From contig NZ_FCOM02000023.1 in the NCBI RefSeq assembly GCF_001544695.2, positions 44,389 through 108,388 of the forward strand: DNA of 64,000 nt, read 5' to 3'. Shown one piece after another: positions 18,154 through 27,533 of the stretch. The translations under genes and the position numbers were made by a program. Position 1 is the stretch's first letter. Each line of letters begins with the position of its first letter. Below the pieces are notes generated by a model. It was not told the DNA's origin, ran no database searches, and was given only the letters and a program-made list of their open reading frames with translations. Source of the DNA: Caballeronia arvi (GTDB lineage: Bacteria; Pseudomonadota; Gammaproteobacteria; Burkholderiales; Burkholderiaceae).

Positions 18154-18180
18154 CGTCCCGCCGGTGATATCGGCGGGACG
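18154..18180. terminator. GC-rich hairpin between convergent genes
   Basis: A 10-bp perfect stem (18154-18163 with 18171-18180, CGTCCCGCCG) with a 7-base loop lies between two convergent stop codons. There is no T-run on either side, so it may be a bidirectional transcript end or an RNA-stabilising hairpin. Confidence 0.5.
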
Positions 18181-18183
18181 CGT

Positions 18184-18939
18184 TCAGCGCTCGTTGTCGA
18201 AAAGCGCGCGCAACATGCGTTCGGGGTTCGCAAGAAACGCGCGCGTCACCTTGAAGTGCTCGGTGTCTTCATACGCGATCCGCGCGATGCCGTTTTCATC
18301 GAACTGATAGATCCACGCATCGGGATACGCCATGAGAATCGGCGAATGCGTGGCGATGATGAATTGCGAGTCGTCGCTCACGAGATCGTGGATGCGCGCG
18401 AGCGCGGCGAGCTGGCGTTGCGGAGACAGTGCAGCTTCGGGTTCGTCGAGAAGATACAGCCCTTGTCCGCCGAAGCGTTCCATCAGCAACGTGAGAAACG
18501 ACTCGCCGTGCGACTGCTCATGCAGCGACTTGCCGCCATATGACGCGATGACGGGCGGCCCGAAACCCGGTTCGTCGTCGAGCTGCTCGATTTCCGTCGC
18601 CACGTTGAAGAAGCTTTCCGCGCGCAGAAAGAAGCCGTCGCGCGGACGTTTGAATCCCTTCGCGATGCGCAGATATTCATGCAGCGGCGAATGCGATGCG
18701 CGCGTGCCGAAGCGAAAGTTCTTCGTGCCGCCTTCAGCATTGAAGCCCATCGAGACGGCGATCGCTTCGAGCAGCGTCGACTTGCCCGAGCCGTTCTCGC
18801 CGACGAGAAACGTCACCTTCGGATGCGGCTCCAGCGTGTCGAGCGCACGCACGGCGGGCAGCGAAAACGGATAGACGTCGAACGACGGCGCCTTGTCGCG
18901 CAGAAGCGTGATGCGGCTGATGTATTGCGTCGAGATCAT
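18184..18939 (-). CDS. AAA-family ATPase (AAA_21/RecF-like, YkfD-type)
   Basis: This 251-residue single-domain ATPase has Walker A GENGSGKST at residues 47-55, the ABC-like signature SHGESF and Walker B LYLLDEPEAALS with the following D-loop and switch His in IIATHSPIL. This fold recurs in DNA-repair and defence ATPases, but no nuclease or toxin partner is adjacent, so it is likely a housekeeping family member of unknown role. The ATG at 18939 is chosen; the frame runs upstream to 19008 into the next gene with Arg/Thr-rich text. It lies ten bases downstream of the MFS stop and is probably cotranscribed with it. Confidence 0.82.
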   Translation of the reverse strand: MISTQYISRITLLRDKAPSFDVYPFSLPAVRALDTLEPHPKVTFLVGENGSGKSTLLEAIAVSMGFNAEGGTKNFRFGTRASHSPLHEYLRIAKGFKRPRDGFFLRAESFFNVATEIEQLDDEPGFGPPVIASYGGKSLHEQSHGESFLTLLMERFGGQGLYLLDEPEAALSPQRQLAALARIHDLVSDDSQFIIATHSPILMAYPDAWIYQFDENGIARIAYEDTEHFKVTRAFLANPERMLRALFDNER

Positions 18940-18949
18940 CGCGCGGATG

Positions 18950-20509
18950 TCAGTGGAACGCCTGGTTCGCGGCGTCCTTTGCGGCGTTTTTTGCAGCGGC
19001 TTTTGCATCGCCCGTGCCGGTTTTTCCGACGCTTTCCCGCGCGCGGCCGATATCGATCTTCGGCATGAACAGCATCGAGACGACGGTCCCGAGCGCGATC
19101 ACGAACATCGCCGTGAACGTCATGTGCAGCGAATGATGCAACACGAGGCGAATCTCGTTGTTGATCGCGAAGTCGCCCGGCACGGCCGACAGCAATTGCT
19201 TGAGCTGATCCGCATGTACGGGCGGCAGGCCGTCCGTGTGCGTGAGGCCGTAGTTCTGCACCGCGCCGAACACCGCCGCGCCGAGCGTGTTGCCGAGATT
19301 GCGCGAAAACAAATTCGACGCTGTCGCGCTGCCGCGCTCGAGCGGCTGCACGATTTCCTGAATCAGGATCAGGCACGACACGCTCGTGATGCCCATGCCG
19401 AAACCGAGCACCGCGGAGCCGACGCCTGCCCACACCGGGCTCGATTGCGGGCCGAGCAGCACGAACGGCAACGCGCCCAGCGGGATGAACACCGGGCCGA
19501 TCATCAAGAGACGCCGCAAGCCGATGCGGTGGAACGTGCGCGACGTGAACGTGGCGCCGCTCGGCCAGCCGATCATCATCATCGTGAGCGCGAGCCCCGC
19601 TTCGACCGGCGTGCGATGCATCACGCCCTGCACGTACATCGGCAGGAAGGTGGTGAGGCCCATCATCGCCATGCCGGCGAGCAGGGTCGCGGCGTTGCTC
19701 GCCGCGATCGGCCGATGCGACCACAGTTTGAACGAGATCATCGGATCGGCGGCGCGGCGCTCCTGCACCACGAAGCACACGATGGCGAGCACGAGCACCA
19801 CGATCTCCGTGGCGACGCGCGCGTTGCTCGCGTGACCGGCATCGGTGAGCGCCATCATCAGCGCGGCGACCGCGGTGTTGAAGAAGAACGCGCCCGCGAG
19901 ATCGATCGCGGGGCGGTCGTGGCGTTTTTCCTCGTGCAGAAAGAGCGTGAAGAGCAGCGCGGCCAGAATGCCGATCGGCACGTTGATCCAGAAGATCCAC
20001 GCCCACGACAGCTCGCGGATCAGAAGGCCGCCGACCATCGGCCCGAGCACGGCGGACACGGCCCACACGCTCGCCAGATAACCCTGCACCTTGCCGCGTT
20101 CGCGCGCCGGATAGAGATCGCCGACGACCGTCAGCGCGACCGGCAAGATCGCGCCCGCGCCGACGCCCTGAAGCAGCCGGAACACGATCATCGCGGGCAT
20201 CGACCACGCAAAGCCCGCGAGGATCGAGCCGACGAGAAAGATTGCGATGCCGACGAGAATCGCGGGCTTGCGGCCATACAGGTCCGCGAGCTTGCCGAAC
20301 ACGACGGTCAGCGCGGTCTGCGTGAGCAGGAACGACGAGAACACCCAGCTATACAGATTGAGGCCGCCGAGCTGCGTCGCGATTTGCGGCATGGCGGTGG
20401 AGACGATGGTGGCTTCGATCGCGACCATCGCCATCGAGGCCATGACTGCGCCAATGACGAGGGGACGGGCGGTTTTCTTGGTCTGTGACATGCGGGTTTC
20501 GAATGACAT
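18950..20509 (-). CDS. DHA2-family (14-TM) MFS drug efflux protein
   Basis: This 519-residue transporter has about 14 membrane segments. Motif A is GKLADLYGRKP, motif C is GPMVGGLL and the N-terminal motif D1-like text is AIEATIVSTAMPQIA, all as in EmrB/QacA-type H+ antiporters. The C-terminal cytoplasmic tail is Ala/Lys-rich. The ATG at 20509 has GGGGGCGAT upstream; an in-frame ATG at 20533 lacks a site. No EmrA-like membrane-fusion partner adjoins it, which suggests it acts as a single inner-membrane pump. The gene is divergent from the kinase at 20952. Confidence 0.88.
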   Translation of the reverse strand: MSFETRMSQTKKTARPLVIGAVMASMAMVAIEATIVSTAMPQIATQLGGLNLYSWVFSSFLLTQTALTVVFGKLADLYGRKPAILVGIAIFLVGSILAGFAWSMPAMIVFRLLQGVGAGAILPVALTVVGDLYPARERGKVQGYLASVWAVSAVLGPMVGGLLIRELSWAWIFWINVPIGILAALLFTLFLHEEKRHDRPAIDLAGAFFFNTAVAALMMALTDAGHASNARVATEIVVLVLAIVCFVVQERRAADPMISFKLWSHRPIAASNAATLLAGMAMMGLTTFLPMYVQGVMHRTPVEAGLALTMMMIGWPSGATFTSRTFHRIGLRRLLMIGPVFIPLGALPFVLLGPQSSPVWAGVGSAVLGFGMGITSVSCLILIQEIVQPLERGSATASNLFSRNLGNTLGAAVFGAVQNYGLTHTDGLPPVHADQLKQLLSAVPGDFAINNEIRLVLHHSLHMTFTAMFVIALGTVVSMLFMPKIDIGRARESVGKTGTGDAKAAAKNAAKDAANQAFH

Positions 20510-20951
20510 ATCGCCCCCGCGCAAATACGGCATGCGCGCGAGCGGGCAATACGCGATGAATGGAAATGTCGCGGCGACGACGCTCAGCCTTGCGAAATCC
20601 TTGCAGCCGGAGCGAGGTCGTCAATTAAATGAGCGCCGAATGCAATGTTATCCCGACATGCCGAAGGCCGCTCGCGCGTCCGCATGAATCGCTAATAAAT
20701 CGCTAATTATTCGCGGCTAGGCTGTTTGTATGGATGGATGGCGTGCTTACTTCAGCGCCGGACGATCCGCCCCAACGTCACTACTCACTACAGGCGTCCG
20801 CGCGACGCTTTCAACGCCGCAACGGACAGCCCCAACTGTCACGCATATGTCGTCTTTCATAACGAAATCCACGCGAATGTCGCCTAAAATCGAACCGGAA
20901 ATTGCTTTGCGTTCCGGTTCGTCCGTGTCCCCTTCGAGGCGGCAGACTCGC
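20510..20951. other. Gene-free intergenic region between divergent MFS and kinase genes
   Basis: This 442-base stretch has no supported gene. The kinase frame remains open back to 20730, but that segment has no coding-like composition and no ribosome site. It contains the direct repeat TCGCTAAT described separately and presumably both promoters. Confidence 0.6.
20689..20707. promoter_or_regulatory. Direct-repeat candidate site for the adjacent OmpR-family regulator
   Basis: TCGCTAAT occurs at 20689-20696 and again at 20700-20707, that is, 11 bases apart on the same face of the helix. OmpR/PhoB-family regulators bind such tandem half-sites. The site is upstream of the two-component pair and the divergent efflux gene. 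A single reverse-oriented ATTAGCG recurs at 23429, near DUF3563. Inferred from spacing only. Confidence 0.42.
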
Positions 20952-22301
20952 ATGCTCAAATCACTGAAGAATCAGCTGGTCGTCGCGCTGTGTTTGCTCG
21001 TGACTGTAATCGGCGTCGTGCAGGGCGTCAGTTCGTATCAGTTGAGCAAGACCGGTATGAGCGCGCTGCTCGACATGCGTCTGGTGCAGGTCGCGGCGCG
21101 GCTGCGCGATGGCCTCGCCGAAAGCCTGCCGAAAAATCCGGCGCGCGGAACGCAGGACGAAGGCGATGTCGTCGCCGTCGTGTGGAAGCCGGGTGAAGCG
21201 CTCCCGTTCCGCACGACCGATCCTTCCTTGCATTTTCCGCGCGACGCGCAGCCGGGCTTTACCGGCGTCGAAGTCAACGACGAGCACTGGCGCCTTTTCA
21301 CGCGACAAGAGCCGACCATGACGATCCAGGTCGCGCAACGCTCGTCCGTGCGCCGCGAGCTCACTACGGAAACCGCCGCGGTCACGCTCTGGCCGATCGC
21401 CGTGCTGCTGCCGCTCGTGTGGATCGCGGTGGCGCTCATCGTGCGCCGTTCGCTGAGCCAGTTGAATCAGCTCGGCAAGGAAGTGCAGTGCATCGACATG
21501 AGTCATCTGCAACCGCTGCAGACGGTCGGCGTGCCCACGGAGATCAAGCCCTTCATTCATTCGATCAATACGATGATCGAGCGCCTCGCGGACTCGATCG
21601 ACAAGGAGCGCAAGTTCATCGCCGACGCCGCGCACGAACTGCGCACGCCGCTCACCGCGCTTCAGCTCCAGGCCGACAATCTCGCGCCGCACATTTATCC
21701 GGGCAATCAGGAGCGCTTTCAGGAGTTGCGTAAGGGCATCGCGCGCGCGGGCGGTCTCATCACGCAACTGTTGCGGCTCGCGCGCGCCGATGCGCCCATG
21801 AACGGCACGCCGCTTTCGCGCGTGGATCTCTCCGCGGTGGTGACGGGCGCGGTCTCCGACGTGCTGCCGATCGCGATCTCGCGCGGCCTCGATATCGGCG
21901 CGGAGGAAATGGTGAATGCCCACGTGCGCGCGATCGAGACGGATATCGGCATGGCGGTGAAGAATCTCGTGTCGAACGCGGTGCGTTATACGCCCGATGG
22001 CGGGACCATCGATCTGCGCATGCGGCGCGATGGCGACATGGTCTGGATCGATGTCGTCGATACGGGGCCGGGCATCGACGAAGCGCTGCTGCCGCGCGTG
22101 TTCGACCGCTTTTTCCGCGCGAACCCGGACATCGAGGGCAGCGGGCTCGGCCTGTCGATCGTGAAGGCGATCGCCGCGCGCTATGGCGGCGACGTCACGC
22201 TGGCGAATCGCAAGGACGGACGCTCGGGCATCGTCGCGTCGATTGGCTTTCCCGTCGAGGAAGTCACGGAAAGCGCTGCGGCCGTGACCGATTGCGCATG
22301 A
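20952..22301 (+). CDS. Sensor histidine kinase, QseC/PmrB-like
   Basis: This 449-residue inner-membrane kinase has TM1 at about 10-30, a periplasmic sensor at about 31-145, TM2 at about 150-170 and HAMP. HisKA follows with His228 in AAHELRTPLTALQLQ, then a HATPase with NLVSNAVRYTP, DTGPGID and GSGLGLSIV. The text ERKFIADAAHELRTPL is typical of the QseC/PmrB/TctE group. ATG 20952 directly precedes LKSLKNQL, the usual kinase start, with GAGGCGG upstream. The response regulator follows on the same strand after 173 bases, an order opposite to most OmpR-type pairs (regulator first). Confidence 0.88.
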   Translation: MLKSLKNQLVVALCLLVTVIGVVQGVSSYQLSKTGMSALLDMRLVQVAARLRDGLAESLPKNPARGTQDEGDVVAVVWKPGEALPFRTTDPSLHFPRDAQPGFTGVEVNDEHWRLFTRQEPTMTIQVAQRSSVRRELTTETAAVTLWPIAVLLPLVWIAVALIVRRSLSQLNQLGKEVQCIDMSHLQPLQTVGVPTEIKPFIHSINTMIERLADSIDKERKFIADAAHELRTPLTALQLQADNLAPHIYPGNQERFQELRKGIARAGGLITQLLRLARADAPMNGTPLSRVDLSAVVTGAVSDVLPIAISRGLDIGAEEMVNAHVRAIETDIGMAVKNLVSNAVRYTPDGGTIDLRMRRDGDMVWIDVVDTGPGIDEALLPRVFDRFFRANPDIEGSGLGLSIVKAIAARYGGDVTLANRKDGRSGIVASIGFPVEEVTESAAAVTDCA

Positions 22302-22474
22302 AACACATAGGGATTTGCGCGCCGATTTACGCCGATTACAATGCATTCGCTGCGTGGTGCGAAGTGAATATCGCCGGTCAAGAATGAAATAGAACGACCG
22401 GTCGCATGTCGATTCCTTCGCGCCGCTTTCCGGGCGCGTGGCGCGCGCCATTCTCGCGGGAGCGGGGTGGGAAC

Positions 22475-23158
22475 ATGCGAATTCTTCTGATCGAAGACGA
22501 TGTGCAGATCGGCACGAGCCTCATGCGTGCGCTCAAGGATGCCGACTACGCCGTCGACTGGGTGCGCGATGGCAATGCGGGCCGCGAGGCGCTCGACGCC
22601 GCCGAATACACCGTGGTGCTGCTCGATCTCGGCTTGCCGGGCATGACGGGCATCGAGCTCTTGCGGCAGGCGCGCACGGCGGGCAATGCGACGCCGGTGC
22701 TGATCCTCACTGCCCGCGACGATCTCGATACGCGTGTGCAAGGCCTCGACCTCGGCGCAGACGACTATCTGCTCAAACCCTTCGACATGCCCGAGCTGCT
22801 CGCGCGCATTCGCGCGGTGCTGCGGCGCAAGGCGGGCTATGCGGTCTCGCGTCTCGGCGACGATTCCATCAGCCTCAATCTCGACCAACGCACGCTCACG
22901 TGCGGTGAAACTTCCGGCGTGCTGTCCGCGCGCGAATTCGCATTGATGCACGCGCTGCTCGAACGTCCCGGCACGATCTTCTCGCGCGATCAGTTGGAAG
23001 ACCGGCTCTACGGCTGGGGCAAGGAAGTGGAAAGCAACGCGGTGGACGTGCTTATCCATTCGGTGCGCAAGAAATTCGGCGCGAGCGTGATTCGCAACGT
23101 GCGCGGGCTCGGCTGGACCGTGATGCTGGGCCAGGCGGGCCGCGAAGAAACGAAGTAG
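22475..23158 (+). CDS. OmpR/PhoB-family response regulator, QseB/PmrA-like
   Basis: This 227-residue regulator has a receiver with acidic pair ED (8-9), phospho-Asp51 in VVLLDLGLPGMTG and Lys in LLKPFDMPEL. A winged-helix domain follows from about 130 (LSAREFALMHALLERPGTIFSRDQLEDRLYGW and the RKKFG-VIRNVRGLGW wing). It pairs with the kinase at 20952. GGGGTGGGAAC precedes ATG 22475; the frame extends upstream to 22406 without a site. The 173-base gap to the kinase suggests it has its own promoter. Confidence 0.9.
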   Translation: MRILLIEDDVQIGTSLMRALKDADYAVDWVRDGNAGREALDAAEYTVVLLDLGLPGMTGIELLRQARTAGNATPVLILTARDDLDTRVQGLDLGADDYLLKPFDMPELLARIRAVLRRKAGYAVSRLGDDSISLNLDQRTLTCGETSGVLSAREFALMHALLERPGTIFSRDQLEDRLYGWGKEVESNAVDVLIHSVRKKFGASVIRNVRGLGWTVMLGQAGREETK

Positions 23159-23180
23159 CGCATTGCATGAATGGCGCGGG

Positions 23181-23366
23181 TCATCGCGCATCGTAATGTC
23201 GGCCGAGCGCGCCGCAGAAATGCATGCTGTAGTCGTGATCCTCCGTTTCGACCTGACGCATGCGGCGCTCGAGATCGGCGAGATCGCTCGATGAGGAGAG
23301 ATAGTCGTCGTGGGTATCGTGCATCGAGAAGAAGCTGCCGAGGGATTTCGAAAAACGTTCGAACAT
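23181..23366 (-). CDS. DUF3563 family small protein
   Basis: This 61-residue protein has text DYLSSSSDLADLERRMRQVE, the signature of DUF3563, a family of small Burkholderiales proteins of unknown function. It has no signal peptide or membrane segment. Upstream of the ATG at 23366 is AGGAGCAC, a good ribosome site. It converges with the response regulator gene. Confidence 0.8.
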   Translation of the reverse strand: MFERFSKSLGSFFSMHDTHDDYLSSSSDLADLERRMRQVETEDHDYSMHFCGALGRHYDAR

Positions 23367-23629
23367 GATGTGCTCCTGTCATTGGAAGGCCTGCGTGTGA
23401 GGCCGACGAATGCAGGTTATGCCGCACGAATTAGCGTTAAATGAGAGCGGCGAATGAAGGGTTTTATGGCCGCCATGACGAAGCGTTCGCCAGCGCACCG
23501 TGCAGCGGAACGTGCCGCGTGAAAGGCACTGCCGCGCCGCACCATCCCGTGCTATCTTTGTTTTATAGGGATTTCATACGGAACGCCGCGCGTAATCCGC
23601 ATTCGTCGATCGTCTTCGTGAAGGCCGCC

Positions 23630-23995
23630 ATGAACGATGTGTCTCGTACCCTCAGTGCCCGCGACCGCGTCGAGTTACTCTGCTGGCTCACGTGCGGCAG
23701 TCTCGGCGCGTATTACTTGAATGGCGACTGGCCCGCGCCCTCGTTTCACGTGCAGGCCGCGCATAAATGGCTGGACCGGCATCAGCGGTTCGCGGACTGG
23801 CTCACGATCGCGAAGCTCGCAGCCATCGCCCGGGATATCGCCACGCAGCATTGCGCGATGCTCGAAGCGGACTGGGCGCGCGCTGCCGTCGAAGAAATTC
23901 TCGACAGCGAAGATCTCAACTATCAATCGGATGTCGTGCGGCAGGTTTTCGACGATTGCCGCCGCGCGCTCGCGGAAAAGCGCACGCCGGAGTGA
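23630..23995 (+). CDS. Hypothetical protein, 121 residues
   Basis: This is a soluble protein with text LSARDRVELLCWLTCGSLGAYYLNGDWPAPSFHVQAAHKWL and an acidic, helical C-terminal half. No known fold is recognised. I start at ATG 23630; the frame runs back to 23441 with low-complexity text and no ribosome site. Codon use matches its neighbours. It lies upstream of the LexA box but ends 40 bases before it, so the box probably serves only the polymerase gene downstream. Confidence 0.6.
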   Translation: MNDVSRTLSARDRVELLCWLTCGSLGAYYLNGDWPAPSFHVQAAHKWLDRHQRFADWLTIAKLAAIARDIATQHCAMLEADWARAAVEEILDSEDLNYQSDVVRQVFDDCRRALAEKRTPE

Positions 23996-24034
23996 AGCGG
24001 CTACGCGCGCGAGGAAAGGCGCTAGCGCGAATAC

Positions 24035-24050
24035 CTGTATGGATGTACAG
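24035..24050. promoter_or_regulatory. LexA (SOS) box upstream of Y-family polymerase
   Basis: CTGTATGGATGTACAG matches the LexA consensus CTGT-N8-ACAG exactly in both half-sites, with flanking TAC/TAAG as in strong boxes. It lies 114 bases before the polymerase start. The gene should be derepressed on DNA damage. Confidence 0.8.
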
Positions 24051-24163
24051 TAAGCCATTTTCTTTCCACGACGGCGCCGCGCAACGCGGCGCCGTGAATC
24101 GCCACCGCATGTTCCGCGCGTTCGTCCATTCTTCGTTTTGCGTTGCGGCGTTCTGAGCGCCCG

Positions 24164-25342
24164 ATGGACGCGCCTTCTCCCGCACTCGCCCCGCGCCGCA
24201 TCGCGCATCTGGACATGGATGCGTTCTTCGCGTCCGTCGAACTGCTGCGCTATCCCGAGTTGCGCGGCATGCCGGTCGTGGTCGGAGGCGGCCGCAGCGC
24301 CACGCCGGAAACGCTCTCCGATGGCACGCGCCGCTTCAAACGCTTGCGCGATTACGCGGGCCGCGGCGTCGTGACCACTTCCACGTACGAGGCGCGCAAG
24401 TTCGGCGTGTTCTCTGCGATGGGCATGATGAAAGCCGCGCAGCTCGCGCCCGACGCCATCCTTCTGCCGACCGATTTCGAGTCTTATCGCCATTACTCGC
24501 GGGTTTTCAAGGCGGCCGTCGCTGGCTTCACGACGCAAATCGAGAATCGCGGCATCGACGAGATTTATATCGATGTGAGCGATCTGGCCGGCGAGTCCGC
24601 GGAGATCGGCCAAAGCATGAAGGACGCCGTGCGAGACGCGACCGGGCTGAGCTGCTCGATCTGCATCGCGCCGAACAAGCTGCTCGCGAAGATCGGTTCC
24701 GAGCTCGACAAGCCCGACGGTCTCACCATCCTCACGATGAACGACCTGCCGACGCGCATCTGGCCGCTCGCCGCGCGCAAGGTCAACGGCATCGGACCGA
24801 AGGCGAGCGAAAAGCTCGCGGCGCTCGGCATCGTGACCGTGGGCGATATCGCCGCCGCCGATCCTGGTCTGCTGCAGACGCACTTCGGCCACACGTATGC
24901 GGCCTGGCTTGCGCGTATCGCGCAGGGACAGGACGAGCGGCCCGTCGTCGTCAGCTCGACACCGAAGTCGATGAGCCGCGAGACGACCTTCGAGCGCGAC
25001 TTTCATCCGAAGCACGATCGCGCGACGCTCTCGGCGGAGTTCACGGGACTGTGCACGCGCGTCGCCGAAGACTTGCAGCGCAAAGGCTATGTCGGGCGCA
25101 CGGTCGGCATCAAGCTGCGTTTCGACGACTTCCGCACCGTGACGCGCGATCTGACCATTCCCGTCGCGACGGCCGATCCGGCCGAGATTCGCCGCGCGGC
25201 GACCGAATGCCTGAAACGCATCGTGCTCGATCGCAGGATCAGGTTGCTCGGCGTAAGAGTCAGCGCGCTGGCCGGGCGCGACGAGAGCGGTTTCATCGAA
25301 CCGGTGCAGGTCGAATTGCCGTTCGATATTGCGGGCGAATGA
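24164..25342 (+). CDS. dinB: DNA polymerase IV-like translesion polymerase (Y-family)
   Basis: This 392-residue Y-family polymerase has HLDMDAFFASVE (catalytic Asp17), GIDEIYIDVS (Asp132 and Glu133) and CSICIAPNKLLAKIGSELDKPDG. The helix-hairpin-helix text is VNGIGPKASEKLAALGI, and a little-finger domain with TTFERDF follows. The C-terminus carries QVELPF (382-387), a beta-clamp binding motif. Relative to the E. coli protein there is a loop insertion (RSATPETLSDGTRRFKRLR, from residue 51). The upstream LexA box supports an SOS role in lesion bypass. ATG 24164 is preferred over a TTG at 24143. Confidence 0.9.
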   Translation: MDAPSPALAPRRIAHLDMDAFFASVELLRYPELRGMPVVVGGGRSATPETLSDGTRRFKRLRDYAGRGVVTTSTYEARKFGVFSAMGMMKAAQLAPDAILLPTDFESYRHYSRVFKAAVAGFTTQIENRGIDEIYIDVSDLAGESAEIGQSMKDAVRDATGLSCSICIAPNKLLAKIGSELDKPDGLTILTMNDLPTRIWPLAARKVNGIGPKASEKLAALGIVTVGDIAAADPGLLQTHFGHTYAAWLARIAQGQDERPVVVSSTPKSMSRETTFERDFHPKHDRATLSAEFTGLCTRVAEDLQRKGYVGRTVGIKLRFDDFRTVTRDLTIPVATADPAEIRRAATECLKRIVLDRRIRLLGVRVSALAGRDESGFIEPVQVELPFDIAGE

Positions 25343-25472
25343 AGCGGACGAATGAAGCGCGCACCTTATTTCATCGGCGCATAAAGAAATCGCAGATGCT
25401 TCGTTGCGGCCCGAATCACCGCGCGTTAGATTGGTCGCTTCCCCGAAGTCATCGATTGCTATAAGTTCTAAC

Positions 25473-26378
25473 GTGACGATTCAGACCGCCCCCCAATCCG
25501 AGCGCGCTGCCCAAGACGCCGCTGATCAGCCCATCGAAATCCGCAAGTTCGATGCGCCGCTCGGCGCCGAAGTCATCGGGCTCGATCTCTCGAAGCCCCT
25601 TTCGCAAGCCGATTTCGCGCGCATTCACCGCGCGCATCTGGATCATCACGTGCTCGTGTTTCGCGATCAGCACATCACGCCGGATGAGCAGATCGCGTTC
25701 AGCAAGCGCTTCGGTCCGTTGCAGATTCACGTGCTGCATCAGTTCGGGCTCGCGGGGTATCCGGAAGTGCTGATCGTGTCGAATATCGTCGAGAACGGCC
25801 AGCCGATCGGCCTCGGCGATGCCGGCTACTTCTGGCATTCCGATCTCTCGTACAAGGACAAACCGAGCCTCGGATCGATGCTGCACGCGCAGGAATTGCC
25901 GGCTATCGGCGGCGACACGCTGTTTGCGAATCAGCATCTCGCGTGGGACACGTTGCCCGCGCATCTGAAAGAGGCCGTGGAAGGGCGCGTCGCCGAGCAC
26001 ACGTACCTCGCCAAATACGCGGAGCTGCAAAAGCGCAGTCCGTGGCGCCCCAATCTCTCGGCCGAGCAGATCGCGCAAGTGAAGCCCGTGACGCATCCGA
26101 TCGTGCGCACGCATCCCGAAACGAAGCGCCGTGTGCTCTTCGTCAGCGAGCATTTCACGACGCGCGTGATCGGCTTGCCCGACGACGAAAGCCGCGCCTT
26201 GCTCGCGGAACTGTTCGCGCACAGCACGCAGCCCGAGTTCGTCTATCGCCATGAGTGGCGTGAGCGCGATATGGTGTTCTGGGACAACCGCTCGGTCATG
26301 CATCTCGCGGCGGGCACGCCCGACGATCAGCGTCGCAAGCTGTATCGCACGACCATCGAAGGCGACGCGCCCTTCTAA
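25473..26378 (+). CDS. TauD/TfdA-family Fe(II)/2-oxoglutarate dioxygenase
   Basis: This 301-residue dioxygenase has HSD (His122, Asp124) and His277 in VMHLAAGT as the iron triad, and RRKLYRTTIEG supplying the 2-oxoglutarate Arg. It most resembles TauD-like enzymes that oxidise sulfonates to release sulfite. The start is GTG 25473. The next three genes form a NitT/TauT-type importer on the same strand with 30-base spacing, as in tauABCD-like clusters. The exact sulfonate is not evident; taurine or another alkanesulfonate is likely. Confidence 0.85.
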   Translation: MTIQTAPQSERAAQDAADQPIEIRKFDAPLGAEVIGLDLSKPLSQADFARIHRAHLDHHVLVFRDQHITPDEQIAFSKRFGPLQIHVLHQFGLAGYPEVLIVSNIVENGQPIGLGDAGYFWHSDLSYKDKPSLGSMLHAQELPAIGGDTLFANQHLAWDTLPAHLKEAVEGRVAEHTYLAKYAELQKRSPWRPNLSAEQIAQVKPVTHPIVRTHPETKRRVLFVSEHFTTRVIGLPDDESRALLAELFAHSTQPEFVYRHEWRERDMVFWDNRSVMHLAAGTPDDQRRKLYRTTIEGDAPF

Positions 26379-26408
26379 CAATATTCCTTAAATTACGGGG
26401 TTTTCTCG

Positions 26409-27431
26409 ATGCATTCTCGGACAGGGAAGGGCGCCGCACGCGCGCTCGTCGCCGCGCTGGCGGTGTCGCTCGGCATCACGTCGGCGAGTGTGCGTGCCGA
26501 AGGCACGCTGCGCGTCGCCGAGCAATTCGGCGTCGTGTATCTGTTGCTCAACGTCGCACGCGATCAAAAGTTCATCGAGCAGGAAGGCAAGAAGGAAGGG
26601 CTCGATATCAAGGTCGACTGGGCCAAGCTCTCGGGCGGTTCGAGCGTCAACGATGCGCTGCTGTCAGGCTCGGTCGATATCGCGGCGGCGGGCGTCGGTC
26701 CCTTGCTGACGATCTGGGACCGCACGCACGGACGGAAGAACGTGAAGGGCGTCGCGTCGCTCGGAAATTTTCCGTATTACCTCGTGTCGAACGATCCGCG
26801 CGTGAAGACCATCGCCGATTTCAGCGATAAGGATCGCATCGCGGTGCCTGCCGTCGGCGTCTCCGTGCAGTCGCGCATCCTGCAATACGCGGCCGCGAAG
26901 CAATGGGGCGACAAGCATTTCGATCGACTCGACAAGCTCACGCAAGCGGTGCCGCATCCCGATGCAACGGCGGCGGTCATCGCGGGCGGCACGGAAATCA
27001 ACGCGCATTTCGGCAATCCGCCGTTTCAGCAGCAGGAACTCGCGGGCAATCCGAAGGCGCATATCGTGCTCAATTCATACGACGTGCTCGGCGGGCCCAG
27101 CTCCGCGACCGTGCTCTACGCGACCGAGAAATTCCGCAACGAGAATCCAAAGACATATCGCGCGTTCGTCGCCGGTCTCGCCGATGCCGCACGCTATGTC
27201 ACGCAACATCCCGAACAGTCCGCCGATATCTATCTGCGCGTGAACAACGCGAAGATCGATCGCGATCTGCTCATCAAGGTCATCAAGGATCCTTCAGTGC
27301 AGTTCAAGGTCGCGCCGCAGAACACGCTCGCGCTCGCGCAGTTCATGCATCGCGTGGGCGCGATCAGGAACGAGCCGAAGTCGTGGCAGGACTACTTCTT
27401 CAGCGATCCCGCGACGAAGGAAGGAAGCTGA
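26409..27431 (+). CDS. ABC importer substrate-binding protein, NitT/TauT (sulfonate) family
   Basis: This 340-residue protein has a signal peptide ending near VRA-EG and a two-lobed binding fold. Text LRVAEQFGVVYLLLNVARDQKFIEQEGKK and LSGGSSVNDALLSGSVDIAAAGVGP matches the NMT1/SsuA-type family. It delivers its ligand to the ATPase/permease encoded next. It lies 30 bases after the dioxygenase, so ligand and dioxygenase substrate are probably the same compound. Confidence 0.86.
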   Translation: MHSRTGKGAARALVAALAVSLGITSASVRAEGTLRVAEQFGVVYLLLNVARDQKFIEQEGKKEGLDIKVDWAKLSGGSSVNDALLSGSVDIAAAGVGPLLTIWDRTHGRKNVKGVASLGNFPYYLVSNDPRVKTIADFSDKDRIAVPAVGVSVQSRILQYAAAKQWGDKHFDRLDKLTQAVPHPDATAAVIAGGTEINAHFGNPPFQQQELAGNPKAHIVLNSYDVLGGPSSATVLYATEKFRNENPKTYRAFVAGLADAARYVTQHPEQSADIYLRVNNAKIDRDLLIKVIKDPSVQFKVAPQNTLALAQFMHRVGAIRNEPKSWQDYFFSDPATKEGS

Positions 27432-27533
27432 CGCAGCGCTTATCGACGATCACGGATTGAATATGCGCAATGATTGGTTCGTCGCGCGCGTGTGCGCCGT
27501 TATCGTGAGCGTTTGCAATCCAGCACATCGAAC

